Shown: positions 9,030-17,784 of the stretch, piece by piece
Position numbering within the stretch: position 1 is the stretch's first letter
How the letters are laid out: each line of letters begins with the position of its first letter
From: Sphingomonas sp. PsM26
Lineage (GTDB): Bacteria; Pseudomonadota; Alphaproteobacteria; Sphingomonadales; Sphingomonadaceae
DNA: 64,000 bases
Assembly: GCA_030433805.1 (NCBI GenBank)
Contig: JARUXA010000020.1
Coordinates: 1 to 64,000, forward strand
Direction of reading: 5' to 3'
The notes under the pieces: generated by a model
Seen by the model: the letters and a program-made list of their open reading frames with translations, nothing else
Told to the model about the DNA's origin: nothing
The model's database searches: none
Made by a program: the position numbers and the translations under genes

Positions 9030-10358
9030 ATGGCAGCGTACGATCTGATCCTGAAGAATGGCACGGTGCATTTGCCGAGCGGCCCGGCGGAAATCGACGT
9101 GGGCGTGGTGGCGGGGCGGATCGTCGCGCTCGGATCGCTGCGCGGCGATGCGGGCGAGACGATCGATTGCACCGGGCTCGACGTTCTGCCGGGCGTGATC
9201 GACACGCAGGTGCATTTCCGCGAGCCCGGGCTGGTCCACAAGGAAGACCTGGAGAGCGGTGCGCGCGCGGCGGTGCTGGGCGGGGTGACCGCGGTGTTCG
9301 AGATGCCCAACACCAAGCCCAATACCGATTCGGCGGACGCGATCGGCGACAAGCTCGCGCGCGCGCATCACCGGATGTGGTGCGACCATGCGTTCTATGT
9401 CGGCGCGACCAACCACAATGCCGCGGACCTTGCTGAGCTCGAACGTCTGCCGGGGACCGCCGGCGTCAAGATCTTCATGGGCGCGTCGACCGGCGATCTG
9501 CTCGTGTCGGAGGATGCGCGGCTGGCGGAAGTGCTGGCGTCGGGACATCGCCGCGTCGCGATCCACGCCGAGGACGAAGCGCGTATGAACGCGCGCGCGG
9601 GTGAGCGGATCGCGGGCGATGCCGCGTCGCATCCGGTATGGCGCGACGACGAGAGCGCGCTGCTCGCGACGAAGCGGATCCTGGGGCTGGCGCGGGCGGC
9701 ACGGCGGCGGATCCATGTGCTGCACGTCACCACGCCGGCCGAGCTCGCACTGCTCGGGCAGAACAAGGACATCGCGAGCTGCGAGGTGACGCCGCAGCAT
9801 CTGACGCTGGCGGGCGAGGAAGCCTATCCGCGGTTGGGAACGCTGGCGCAGATGAACCCGCCGATCCGCTCGGGCGAGCATCGCGACGGGTTGTGGAAGT
9901 GGCTGCAGCAGGGAGTCGTCGATATCCTCGGGTCGGACCACGCGCCGCATACGCTCGAAGAGAAATCCAAGCCCTATCCCGACAGCCCGAGCGGGATGCC
10001 CGGGGTGCAGACGTTGTTGCCGCTGATGCTCAACCATGTGGCGGAAGGGCGGACGACACCGCAACGTGTGATCGACCTGACGAGCGCGGGGCCGCAGCGG
10101 GTGTTCGGGATCGTCGGCAAGGGACGGATTGCGGTCGGTTACGACGCGGATTTCTCGGTCGTCGATTTGAAGGCGCGCTGGACGATCGAGCAGGACTGGC
10201 TCGCGTCGCGGTGCGGATGGTCGCCATTCACTGGAATGTCGGTGACGGGCCGCCCGGTGGGTACGATCGTGCGCGGCAACCGCGTGATGTGGGATGGTGC
10301 ACTGGCGAACGCTGCGATCGGTGAGCCGATCCGGTTCGAGGCGATCGACTTCGGCTGA
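9030..10358 (+). CDS. pyrC: Dihydroorotase (amidohydrolase superfamily)
   Basis: 442 residues; ATG with GAGGCAG upstream. Active-site features in order: the metal-binding pair in DTQVHFREPG, MPNTKPNT, the carboxylated-lysine segment VKIFMGASTG, His ligands in AIHAEDE and VLHVTTP, and the catalytic Asp in LGSDHAPHT. It closes carbamoyl-aspartate to dihydroorotate in pyrimidine synthesis. The HxH pair reads Q-V-H rather than H-x-H: the first metal-ligand histidine is replaced by Gln. That variation occurs in some dihydroorotase-like proteins and leaves some doubt about catalytic competence or exact substrate (allantoinase/hydantoinase relatives look similar). No pyrB adjoins it. Confidence 0.85.
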   Translation: MAAYDLILKNGTVHLPSGPAEIDVGVVAGRIVALGSLRGDAGETIDCTGLDVLPGVIDTQVHFREPGLVHKEDLESGARAAVLGGVTAVFEMPNTKPNTDSADAIGDKLARAHHRMWCDHAFYVGATNHNAADLAELERLPGTAGVKIFMGASTGDLLVSEDARLAEVLASGHRRVAIHAEDEARMNARAGERIAGDAASHPVWRDDESALLATKRILGLARAARRRIHVLHVTTPAELALLGQNKDIASCEVTPQHLTLAGEEAYPRLGTLAQMNPPIRSGEHRDGLWKWLQQGVVDILGSDHAPHTLEEKSKPYPDSPSGMPGVQTLLPLMLNHVAEGRTTPQRVIDLTSAGPQRVFGIVGKGRIAVGYDADFSVVDLKARWTIEQDWLASRCGWSPFTGMSVTGRPVGTIVRGNRVMWDGALANAAIGEPIRFEAIDFG

Positions 10359-10385
10359 CCGCCAGTAGAGCTGACCACCAAAGAA

Positions 10386-10413
10386 TAGGGGGACCGGAAA
10401 ACCGGCCCCCCTT
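10386..10413. terminator. Bidirectional terminator between convergent pyrC and csbD
   Basis: GGGGGACCGG and its near-complement CCGGCCCCCC flank an AAAA loop, with AAT before and TTAT after. It lies between two convergent genes and can serve both directions; the T tracts are short. Confidence 0.7.
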
Positions 10414-10420
10414 ATCCATC

Positions 10421-10708
10421 TTACTTCTTGCCGCGCAGCGTGTTGATGAGCGCGAGACCGATCGTGCCGACCAGTGCTGCGGTCGCCCACGGCTTTGCGC
10501 GCGCGAACTCGCGTGCCTGATTGATCAGCGGGCCCGGGCCCGTCGCAATCGCGTCCTGCGCTGCGCCGATCGCCTTGTTGACGCCGCCGGTTACCTGATC
10601 CGCAACGCCTTCACCCTGCAGCTTCGAGCTGCCGGTCAGATTGCCTGCTGCTTCCTTGAGCGAGCCGGTGACGTTCTGGGCTTCGCCCTTGAAGGTGTTC
10701 TCGTTCAT
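10421..10708 (-). CDS. CsbD family stress-response protein
   Basis: 95 residues with a strong ribosome site (AAAGGAACC) before the ATG. The N-terminal part is the CsbD repeat pattern: FKGEAQNVTGSLKEAAGNLTG then KLQGEGVADQVTGG. It ends in a C-terminal hydrophobic segment (WATAALVGTIGLALINTL) and a basic tail, suggesting membrane association. CsbD-like proteins are abundant under general stress in alphaproteobacteria, but their molecular role is unknown. I found no convincing EcfG-type GGAAC-N16-GTT promoter in the upstream 120 bases. A perfect 7-nt palindrome lies 23-41 nt upstream. Confidence 0.9.
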   Translation of the reverse strand: MNENTFKGEAQNVTGSLKEAAGNLTGSSKLQGEGVADQVTGGVNKAIGAAQDAIATGPGPLINQAREFARAKPWATAALVGTIGLALINTLRGKK

Positions 10709-10730
10709 CGTTGGTTCCTTTCATACACGG

Positions 10731-10749
10731 CCATGCCGACGAGGCATGG
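10731..10749. repeat. Perfect palindrome upstream of csbD
   Basis: CCATGCC-GACGA-GGCATGG, 7-nt arms and a 5-nt spacer. It sits between the end of the 50-aa gene and the csbD start on the same strand. It may be a weak terminator for the upstream pair (no T run) or an operator for csbD; the sequence does not decide. Confidence 0.5.
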
Positions 10750-10805
10750 TTCGGGAGCGCAACGGTTGAAACGCGTGCTGGTGCCATCGAAAAACGACCG
10801 CTTTG

Positions 10806-10958
10806 CTACTTATCGGTAAATCGCTTCACTTTGACGGGGAGATCCTTTCCCTTGGTGCGGCGCGAGGGAACCTGCACCGGATGCTTCTTTTTCCACTCGG
10901 CGAAGGTCATCGGGCCATCGGGGGTATCGATCAGGATCTCGTCGGTCGGTTCGGTCAT
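10806..10958 (-). CDS. Small conserved-looking protein of 50 residues, coupled to DoxX gene
   Basis: Encodes 50 residues beginning MTEPTDEILIDTPDGPMTF and ending in a lysine/arginine-rich tail, stop TAG. Its ATG overlaps the stop of the DoxX gene as ATGA (10955-10958), so translation is probably coupled. It is soluble, with no signal peptide, membrane segment or known domain: acidic at the N-terminus, then the segment TFAEWKKKHPVQVP, then a basic end. I do not recognise the family. The tight coupling and ordinary high-GC codon use argue that it is a real gene. Confidence 0.62.
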   Translation of the reverse strand: MTEPTDEILIDTPDGPMTFAEWKKKHPVQVPSRRTKGKDLPVKVKRFTDK

Positions 10959-11356
10959 GCGCGGGTCTCCCGGTTGGCAAAGGGCCAGTCGATGACGCGT
11001 CCGGCGAACAGCGCCCACCAGACGATCACCGGCTGAAACGCCAGACGCGGGATATGGTACCACAGACTGAGCCCGCCGGTGCCGTGGGTGATGTAATCCA
11101 CCGCATGTTTGACGTTGGCGGGATAGACGCACACCGCATAGGCGGCGAGCATCGCGCCCGCCCACCAGCGCAGCCGCGGCACATACAGGCCGATCGCCCC
11201 GGCGATCTCGCACAGCCCCGTCGCCATGATGACGAACGGCGCAAAGGGCACCCAGGCGGGGGTGATGCCGAGGAAGGGTGCCGGAACGAACACGTGGAGG
11301 ATTCCCGCTGCCAGATAGGCAAGCGCGAGCAGCGCGCGCAGGACGTTCCGGATCAT
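10955..11356 (-). CDS. DoxX family membrane protein
   Basis: 133 residues with four hydrophobic segments (LRALLALAYLAAGILHVF, PFVIMATGLCEIAGAIGLYV, WWAGAMLAAYAVCVY, AFQPVIVWWALFAGRVI), the DoxX/SURF4-like four-helix layout, and the family G-x-x-E-I/L-x-G-A pattern in TGLCEIAGAIGL. DoxX proteins are small inner-membrane proteins linked to redox stress and, in some species, thiosulfate:quinone oxidoreduction; no such partner is here. It is upstream of, and overlaps by 4 nt, the 50-residue gene. Confidence 0.8.
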   Translation of the reverse strand: MIRNVLRALLALAYLAAGILHVFVPAPFLGITPAWVPFAPFVIMATGLCEIAGAIGLYVPRLRWWAGAMLAAYAVCVYPANVKHAVDYITHGTGGLSLWYHIPRLAFQPVIVWWALFAGRVIDWPFANRETRA

Positions 11357-11390
11357 GCGGCCCGCGTCGTCGCTGCGGCGCGCGGCGTGA

Positions 11391-12278
11391 TCAGAACGGG
11401 AACCACTTCGACGTCTTGCTGAACTTCATATAGCCGATGTTAACGCCCTGCCGCCAGCCGACCCCGAGCCGGATCGGGATGAGCACGGTATTGCCGCGGC
11501 GCAGATAGGTGGCGGCGAACCCGCCGACGAAATAGACGCGCCCTTCGGCGGCCGGGAAGCGGTGGAACAGCTCGGCCGAATCGTACAGATTGTAGACCAG
11601 CACGAACACCTTGTTGGCATCGCCACCCAGATCGAAACCGACCGACGGTCCGGTCCAATACACCGGCTGCTCGCCCTCGACCTTGTGGAACATCGTGCCC
11701 TTGCCATAGCGCAGGCCTACGACGAACGCGCCCGAGGCCTCGCGTCCGGAGATATAGGCGTTGGGCTGTCCCTGTTCCTTGAGCGTGCGCTCCAGGATCC
11801 CGGCCAGTCCCGATGCCCCCTTGCCGAACGTGCCCTCGGCCGCGGCGAGCAGTTCGCCTTGCTGGAAGGTCTGGCTTTGCGCGGCGGACGCATCGGCACC
11901 CGCGCGAGCGCCATCCTGTGCCGCGACATCGGCCGGGTTCGGCTGCGGTGCGCCCGAGCCGTTTGTAGGCGGATCGGGGTAGCGCGGGGAGGACGGTGTG
12001 CCGGACTGCTGCTGCGGATAGGCCGCCTGGGGGTAGGGGGGCGGTGCGCCGCTGTCCGACGGATAGGCATTTTGCGGCGTATCGATCGCCGTCGTCGTGG
12101 CCGGTGCCCGCGTACGCGCGGTGGTGCCGGTAGCGGTGCTGGACCGGGAAAGGTCCGAATCGATCGGCTGGTTGGGATCGATCGTCCGCACCTGTGCATC
12201 CAGCGGGACCGTCGCGAGGACAAGTGCCAGCATCGTCCCGACCTTCGGGACCGCAAACCAACCCAAGCGCATCGTCAT
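11391..12278 (-). CDS. DUF1134 (EipA-like) periplasmic envelope protein with long proline/serine-rich linker
   Basis: 295 residues from the ATG at 12278, preceded by GGGGAGA; the longer in-frame ORF reads back through the tRNA gene and is spurious. There is an N-terminal signal peptide (LALVLATVPLDA). Residues of about 30-150 are low-complexity, Pro/Ser/Ala/Gln-rich (PPPYPQAAYPQQQ). The C-terminal half is DUF1134: GEQPVYWTGPSVGFDLGGD, VFVLVYNL, VGGFAATYLRRGNT, IRLGVGWRQGVNIGYMKFS. The Brucella member EipA is needed for cell-envelope integrity. The linker is unusual in length and may span periplasm or wall. Confidence 0.85.
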   Translation of the reverse strand: MTMRLGWFAVPKVGTMLALVLATVPLDAQVRTIDPNQPIDSDLSRSSTATGTTARTRAPATTTAIDTPQNAYPSDSGAPPPYPQAAYPQQQSGTPSSPRYPDPPTNGSGAPQPNPADVAAQDGARAGADASAAQSQTFQQGELLAAAEGTFGKGASGLAGILERTLKEQGQPNAYISGREASGAFVVGLRYGKGTMFHKVEGEQPVYWTGPSVGFDLGGDANKVFVLVYNLYDSAELFHRFPAAEGRVYFVGGFAATYLRRGNTVLIPIRLGVGWRQGVNIGYMKFSKTSKWFPF

Positions 12279-12430
12279 TCTCCCCAACAGCATCACCGAC
12301 CGTAGCGCGCCATGACATGACGCGACAATGAACGCCACGACGGGCTGAGTCGATTTCACGTCAGATGTCGTGCAAACCGCCTGTTGATCCCTGCGAACAG
12401 CGCGGCTATAGAGCCACCTCGCCGTGACCT

Positions 12431-12520
12431 GGAGACGTGGGTGAGTGGCTGAAACCAACGCTTTGCTAAAGCGTCGTACGGGAAACCGTACCGAGAGTTC
12501 GAATCTCTCCGTCTCCGCCA
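12431..12520 (+). tRNA. tRNA-Ser (anticodon GCT)
   Basis: 90 nt including an encoded CCA. The acceptor stem GGAGACG pairs with CGTCTCC, the anticodon stem ACGCT/AGCGT holds loop TTGCTAA (GCT at 12465-12467), the long variable arm GTACGGGAAACCGTAC is typical of class II tRNA-Ser, and the T arm is GAGAG-TTCGAAT-CTCTC. It reads AGC/AGU codons. Confidence 0.97.
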
Positions 12521-12839
12521 GTCCGCTGCATGCTCCGAAACCGATACCCTGACGCCTCGGCATCCCCACTGCGGGGGTGCGGAACCGATTGGATTGTGAT
12601 CGCTCCCGTCGTCGGTACCAGGGAGCCGCGCGATCAGCGCCCTTCGTCCCGGACGTGTGACCAGATGCGCGCCGCGCAGACCCAGATCCTCCCCCCGAAA
12701 GACCTACGTCAAACACCCCATTGGCCAGTTTTGCCCCGCCCCCATAGGTCGTCCTGATTGGGGTGATAAAAACCGAAGCCGGCATGCGCTTGGGAGGGGA
12801 TCAGAATTTCTCGCATTTCTGAGGCCAAAAGGGGGAACG
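12521..12839. other. Intergenic region, tRNA-Ser to TonB receptor
   Basis: About 320 bases without a gene. A GC-rich hairpin (GCATCCCC 12560-12567, loop ACTGC, GGGGGTGC 12573-12580) lies 40 nt after the tRNA and may terminate it, though there is no T run. The remainder should hold the promoter and leader of the TonB receptor; GGGGGAA directly precedes its ATG. I see no clear promoter hexamers or riboswitch. Confidence 0.5.
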
Positions 12840-15266
12840 ATGTCCGCTACGTTCAAGATCAAGGCACTATTGCTTACCGCGAGCACGCTTGGTGGCGTGT
12901 TCGGTGTTGTTCCTGCATTCGCCCAGACCGAAACGCCCGCGCCTGCCCCCGAACCCGTCGGCGACGACACCGATTCGATCATCGTCACCGGAACGCGGCG
13001 CGCGACGTCGCTGTCGGACGTGCCGATCAATATCATTGCGGTCGGCAGTGCGCAGCTTGATACCCAGCGGATCTACGACATTCGCGGGCTTGCTGATTTC
13101 ACCCCCGGCGTGACGATCAACCAGACCGGGCCGCGCGCCACGGGCACGGTCGTGCTGCGCGGGCTTTCCGCCAACGACACCAGCGATTTCGGCAACAATC
13201 GCGACAATGCCGTCGCGATCTATCTCGGCGAAGTGCCGTTGTATCAGGATTTCAAGCTGCTCGATCTCGAGCGGGTCGAAGTGCTGCTGGGGCCGCAGGG
13301 GACGCTGTACGGCGCGGGGACGCTCGCCGGGGCGATCCGCTATATTCCGCGGCGGCCCGATACCAATAATTTCAGCGTCGATGCGCACGTTCGCGGATCG
13401 ACCGTCGCGCAGGGCAGCCAGTTCGGGTTCCAGGGCGACTTCACCGTCAACTTGCCGATCATTCGCGACCATGTCGCGCTGCGCAGTACCGCGGGCTATT
13501 ATTACGAGCCCGGATTCATCGATTACCCGTTCCTGTTGCAGAATCCCGGCACCTCGCTTCCACAGCCCAGCGGCGCGTTCGACGAGACGGTGACGCAGCA
13601 ACAATATCAGGACAATTTCAAACGCGCGAAGGATGTCAATTTTGAACGGACCTGGACGACGCGCAACACGCTGCTGCTCGAGGCGAACGAGAATCTCAAA
13701 GGCTATCTGACCTTCGGTTTCCAGCAGACCAAGACCAATGGCCGCCAGTCGAACGGTGCCTTCACCTTCAACACGGGCAAATATGAGGGGCCGTGGCGCT
13801 ATCTCGAGCCGTCGGATCGGCGCGCCTATCTGTATGCGTTCGAGCTTCAGGCCAATCTCGGCCATATCGCGCAGCTCGTCTCCTCGACCGCGTACACGTT
13901 GCAGCGGACCAACGGTGTGTCGGACAACACCGATCTGCTGCTCGATCTCAACTACAGCTACGAGTCGTTCCCGGCGTTCTCGTCCTACGCCAACAACTCG
14001 ACCCGCAATGAGCAGTTCACCCAGGAACTGCGGCTGGTGTCGACGCATGGCGGGCCGTTCAGCTGGACGCTGGGGGGGTTCTACAACCATTTGAAGAACG
14101 CCGGGGATCGCCAGGAATATACCCCGGGCTTCGCCAATTTCATTGACTCACCGCGCGTCGACGATCTCGAATATATTTCCTTCTTCGACAATTCGAACAA
14201 GGAGAAGGCGGTCTTCGGCGAAGCGACACTCAAGCTGACTCCGGCGTTCCAGGTCACCGGCGGCGTGCGCTATTACAAATATGATGCGACCGCGCGGGGC
14301 GGGACCGATTTGCCGCTGTTCGGCGGCGGGCTGACGCGGACGCCCTATCCGCTGATCCAGTTCGCGCCGTCGCGGATCGGTTCGGGCAAATCGAGTTCGG
14401 ACGGCGTCGTGTACAAGGCCAACGCCTCGTACAAGTTCCGCCCGGGGCTGATGGTCTATGGCACCTATTCGACCGGCTACCGCATCGGGGGGCCGAACAC
14501 GGTCGCGCCGTGCATCTTGCCGCTGCAACCCGGCCAGAATGTCTGCGCGCTCGCCAACGAGCAGTTCTACGGACCGGACAAGACGTACAATAAGGAAATC
14601 GGCGTCCGCGGGACCTTCTTCGACGGGCGGCTGGTGCTCAACCTCGACGCCTATCATATTGCATGGCGCGGGCTGCAGGTCGGTAGCCAGACGATCAACG
14701 GCGCAGTCGGAATCACCACCAACGCAGGGGCGGCAGTCTCGAAAGGCGTCGAGTTCAATGGTACTGCGAGCCTGAGCGATCGGCTCAAGCTGAGTGCGAC
14801 CTATGCCTATACCGATGCGCATCTGACGGAGAACGCGCCGGGGCTGATCGTCGTCAACAACGATACGTTCGATGCGCTCAAGGGAGATCGCCTGCCCGGA
14901 TCGCAGAAACATGCGGGGAGTGTCGCGGCGACCTATACGATCCCGCTGGCGAACGATGCGGACATCGCGCTGAACTGGGCGCTGACCTATCATGGCGACG
15001 TGTTCACCAAGACCGGCAACCGCGGGTACGGCGAGGTCATCCCCGATTACGTGCTCAACCGGGCGTCGCTCACCTATCGCACCAAGCGGTATGATTTCAG
15101 TCTCTACGCGCTCAACATGTTCGATGTTTATGCGGTAAGCTCGGTCGGCAACGATTTCAGCAAGATCGGCGCGCTCAACCAGGATTACGGGATTTCACGG
15201 CGGTTCTACAGCTATTCGGTCGTCACGCCGCGGACGGTCGGGGTCGAGGCAAGGCTGCACCTGTAA
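12840..15266 (+). CDS. TonB-dependent outer membrane receptor
   Basis: 808 residues from the ATG at 12840, with GGGGGAACG before it and a signal peptide ending VVPAFAQ; an upstream in-frame extension has neither. The plug domain starts at about residue 40 (DSIIVTGTRRATSLSDVP, LADFTPGVTI, TGTVVLRGLS, LYGAGTLAGAIRYIPRRP). It is followed by a 22-strand-type barrel ending in the aromatic-rich YSYSVVTPRTVGVEARLHL. It imports a substrate too large for porins with TonB energy; the ligand is unknown. It converges on a kinase/regulator/TPR-sulfotransferase operon, a pairing often seen in sphingomonads, but a functional link is inference. Confidence 0.94.
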   Translation: MSATFKIKALLLTASTLGGVFGVVPAFAQTETPAPAPEPVGDDTDSIIVTGTRRATSLSDVPINIIAVGSAQLDTQRIYDIRGLADFTPGVTINQTGPRATGTVVLRGLSANDTSDFGNNRDNAVAIYLGEVPLYQDFKLLDLERVEVLLGPQGTLYGAGTLAGAIRYIPRRPDTNNFSVDAHVRGSTVAQGSQFGFQGDFTVNLPIIRDHVALRSTAGYYYEPGFIDYPFLLQNPGTSLPQPSGAFDETVTQQQYQDNFKRAKDVNFERTWTTRNTLLLEANENLKGYLTFGFQQTKTNGRQSNGAFTFNTGKYEGPWRYLEPSDRRAYLYAFELQANLGHIAQLVSSTAYTLQRTNGVSDNTDLLLDLNYSYESFPAFSSYANNSTRNEQFTQELRLVSTHGGPFSWTLGGFYNHLKNAGDRQEYTPGFANFIDSPRVDDLEYISFFDNSNKEKAVFGEATLKLTPAFQVTGGVRYYKYDATARGGTDLPLFGGGLTRTPYPLIQFAPSRIGSGKSSSDGVVYKANASYKFRPGLMVYGTYSTGYRIGGPNTVAPCILPLQPGQNVCALANEQFYGPDKTYNKEIGVRGTFFDGRLVLNLDAYHIAWRGLQVGSQTINGAVGITTNAGAAVSKGVEFNGTASLSDRLKLSATYAYTDAHLTENAPGLIVVNNDTFDALKGDRLPGSQKHAGSVAATYTIPLANDADIALNWALTYHGDVFTKTGNRGYGEVIPDYVLNRASLTYRTKRYDFSLYALNMFDVYAVSSVGNDFSKIGALNQDYGISRRFYSYSVVTPRTVGVEARLHL

Positions 15267-15283
15267 CGCGCAAGCGACGTTGC

Positions 15284-15306
15284 GAGGCGTGTCGGCGACA
15301 CGCCTC
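15284..15306. terminator. Palindrome at the convergent gene ends (probable bidirectional terminator)
   Basis: GAGGCGTGTC-GGC-GACACGCCTC, a perfect 10-nt inverted repeat. It lies 18 nt past the TonB-receptor stop and overlaps the last bases of the sulfotransferase gene on the other strand. No T run, so termination efficiency is uncertain. Confidence 0.55.
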
Positions 15307-16858
15307 AGACGGCAATTCCGGCTTGGTCGAAGAAGTCCCGCACCGGCGCCAGCGCGGTTTCGTGCGCGCGCCAGCGTTCAACCGAATCGCGGTAGATCGG
15401 GCGGCGCACCTGCGCGGCGCTCGGGGTCGCCACCGCGGCGGTATTGGTGTGGAACGCAAGCGCGGAATCGGTCCAGTCGATCCCGCAATGCGCGAACAGG
15501 CGGCGGCTCTCGCCTTCCTGGTCCGCGACAAGATCCTCATAGCCGAGCTGCAGGATCCGCCCGGGCACCAGTGTTTCCCAGAACGCCATCAACCGGTCGA
15601 ACCGCGCGAAATAGCGTGCGGTGTCGAGCAGGTCGTGGCTGTAGGCGTAATAGCTCGAGGTCGTCGCGAACAGGTTCTTGTAGTTGCTCCACACTGTGTC
15701 CATCGGATTGCGGCGCAGGCACACGATCCGCGCGCTCGGCAGCGCACGTGCGATGTGGCCGATGTACAGGAAGTTCGCGGGCAGCTTGTCGATGAAGCGC
15801 CCGTCGCTCCGCCGGCGATGCTGCGCCGCGTGCGCCATATAGGCGCGGCCGACCGCATCTGGGGAGAGCGTGCCCGACGCAGCGATCGTCTCGGGGTCGG
15901 TGATCAGCCGCGACCGCGTGCCGCCGAGTTGCTTGACCGCCAGCGGCATCGCCTGGAGTTCGCCGGCGCTGTGGATGTCCGGGTGGGACGACAGGATCCG
16001 GTCGACCAGCGTGGTGCCGGTCCGCGGCATGCCGGTGATAAAGATCGGCGCGTCCTCGACCGTACTCGGTCCGTCGAAGAAATTGGGCGTGCGGAACGCG
16101 GTCTCGATCGCATCGAAGATCGCCGCGTCGCTCGCGAAATCATAGGCGATCCGCGCCTTGTGCGCGGCATTGGCAGCGGACAGATGCCGGAAAGCGGGTT
16201 CCGCCGCGCCGATATCGTCATATTCCTTGGCCAGCGCATAGCGGATGCGCAGCGTGTCGTCGGCGAGTGGGCCGCTCGCGAGCACCGCTTCCAGGCGATC
16301 GATATGGTTCGCCGCCGGGGTCGCCTTGGCGAGCCCCGACAACGCGTAATGCGCGCGCCCGTCGCGCGGAGCTTGGCGCAACAGGACTTCATACTGTGCC
16401 GCCGCGTCGGCCGCGCGCCCGAGAAACCCCAGCGCCAGCGCCAGATTGTAGCGATAGTCGAAACTGCCGCCGTCCAGCGCGACCGCGGGTTCGAAGCAGC
16501 GCAGCGCGGCGTGATGATCCCCCAGCCGCGCATGGATGCAGCCGATCGTGTCATAGGTCAGCGCATCTTCGGGCCCCGCGGCGAGCGCCGCTTCCGCCGC
16601 TGCGCGCGCATCGCCATCGCGCCGCACGAGGATCAGCAGCCGTGCCTGCTGCGCCAGATATTCGGCACGCGGCGCGGCGGCGATCGCCGCCTCCAACCGC
16701 GCGATCCCCGCGCTCACGCGCCCTTGAACCGCATCCGCAAGCCCGAGCAGGAACGCCACTTCGGCCGGGTCCGTAATCCCGGCGGCGATCTGCCGCGCGC
16801 GGTCGGCATTTCCCGTGCCGATCGCCTGCCGCGCCGCGGCGCTTCTGGGGTCTTTCAT
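15305..16858 (-). CDS. TPR-repeat sulfotransferase
   Basis: 517 residues from the ATG at 16858; the longer ORF runs back through the regulator gene. The N-terminal half (about 1-190) is alpha-helical tetratricopeptide repeats (ALTYDTIGCIHARLGDHHAAL, RYNLALALGFLGR). The C-terminal half is a PAPS-dependent sulfotransferase: the 5'-phosphosulfate loop ITGMPRTGTTLVDRIL near residue 270 and the 3'-phosphate motif LRRNPMDTVWSNY. It would transfer sulfate to a protein, glycan or small acceptor; the acceptor is unknown. It starts 20 nt after the response regulator, so kinase, regulator and sulfotransferase probably form one operon, facing a TonB receptor. Confidence 0.9.
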   Translation of the reverse strand: MKDPRSAAARQAIGTGNADRARQIAAGITDPAEVAFLLGLADAVQGRVSAGIARLEAAIAAAPRAEYLAQQARLLILVRRDGDARAAAEAALAAGPEDALTYDTIGCIHARLGDHHAALRCFEPAVALDGGSFDYRYNLALALGFLGRAADAAAQYEVLLRQAPRDGRAHYALSGLAKATPAANHIDRLEAVLASGPLADDTLRIRYALAKEYDDIGAAEPAFRHLSAANAAHKARIAYDFASDAAIFDAIETAFRTPNFFDGPSTVEDAPIFITGMPRTGTTLVDRILSSHPDIHSAGELQAMPLAVKQLGGTRSRLITDPETIAASGTLSPDAVGRAYMAHAAQHRRRSDGRFIDKLPANFLYIGHIARALPSARIVCLRRNPMDTVWSNYKNLFATTSSYYAYSHDLLDTARYFARFDRLMAFWETLVPGRILQLGYEDLVADQEGESRRLFAHCGIDWTDSALAFHTNTAAVATPSAAQVRRPIYRDSVERWRAHETALAPVRDFFDQAGIAV

Positions 16859-16878
16859 ACCGTCGTCCGATCCACCGG

Positions 16879-17784
16879 TCAGCTCGCCAGCGTCTTGACC
16901 GCGGCGGCGGCGGCGGAGGCGCGGTTCTCGATCCCCATCTTCTCGAACACCTGTTCGAGATGCTTGTTGACCGTCCGCGGGCTGATCCCGAGGATTTCGC
17001 TGATCTCGCGGTTCGCCTTGCCGCGGCTGATCCACAACAGCACCTCGGCCTCGCGGTCGGTCAGCCCGTGGCGCGTAGCGAGCAGGCGTTCTTCGGCACC
17101 ATCGAGCGTTTCGGCGAGACGGAACAGCCATTCGTCCGGTCCGCTGCGCGTGAGCAAGGTGAATTCGAGTTCGCCCCCCGGGATCGCGTGACGGAACGGG
17201 CGGAGGTCTTCGCTCTCCATCAGCCGTAACAGCGCCGCGACCACAACGGGCGGCAGCGCCTCGTCCTCGAGATGCGCCATCAGGATCGTGATCGTGCGCG
17301 GCGTCGACCACAAAATCCGGCCCGCCCCGTCGAGCGCGAGCAGCGAGCGCCCGCTCTGGTCGAGCGCGGCCTGGCTGCGCTGGGTGATCCGCGCATTGCC
17401 GAGATGGACCTGGATGCGGGCGAGCAGCTCCTCCACCACCACCGGTTTCTGCACATAATCGACCCCGCCTGCGGCCAGCCCGCGCAGCACGTCCTTGGTT
17501 TCGGTCAGGCCGGTCATGAAGATCACGGGCACGCCTGCGAGCCGGGGATCGGCCTTGATCCGCTGTGTCGTCGCGAACCCGTCCATTCCGGGCATCATCG
17601 CATCCATCAGGACCAGATCCGGCACGACCAGTGCAAGCGTCTGCAGCGCGGCGGCCCCATCGCCCGCGACCAGCACGGTCATCCCCGCCGCCTCGAGCGT
17701 CGCCGTGACGAAGCTCAACGATTCAAGCGTATCGTCGACCACGAGGACGGTTGCACCCGTCTGGCAGGGGACCGGCTCAGCCAA
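16879..17784 (-). CDS. Response regulator with REC domain and LuxR-type DNA-binding domain
   Basis: 301 residues. The receiver domain occupies about 12-130: acidic pocket VLVVDDT, phospho-acceptor Asp in DLVLMDAMMPGMDG, Thr in FMTG, Lys in QKPV. A middle segment of about 100 residues resembles a degenerate PAS sensor (RSLLALDGAGRILWSTPR). The C-terminal LuxR/GerE helix-turn-helix is LTDREAEVLLWISRGKANRE, then EILGISPRTVNKHLEQVFEK. The 5' end overlaps the kinase gene by 8 nt, making that kinase its likely partner. Target genes are unknown; the neighbouring sulfotransferase and TonB receptor are candidates by position. Confidence 0.92.
   Translation of the reverse strand: MAEPVPCQTGATVLVVDDTLESLSFVTATLEAAGMTVLVAGDGAAALQTLALVVPDLVLMDAMMPGMDGFATTQRIKADPRLAGVPVIFMTGLTETKDVLRGLAAGGVDYVQKPVVVEELLARIQVHLGNARITQRSQAALDQSGRSLLALDGAGRILWSTPRTITILMAHLEDEALPPVVVAALLRLMESEDLRPFRHAIPGGELEFTLLTRSGPDEWLFRLAETLDGAEERLLATRHGLTDREAEVLLWISRGKANREISEILGISPRTVNKHLEQVFEKMGIENRASAAAAAVKTLAS

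Noticed and set aside
11391..12785. 464-residue version of the DUF1134 protein
   Set aside because: The extra N-terminal part translates the complement of the tRNA-Ser gene; a strong ribosome site and signal peptide mark the start at 12278.
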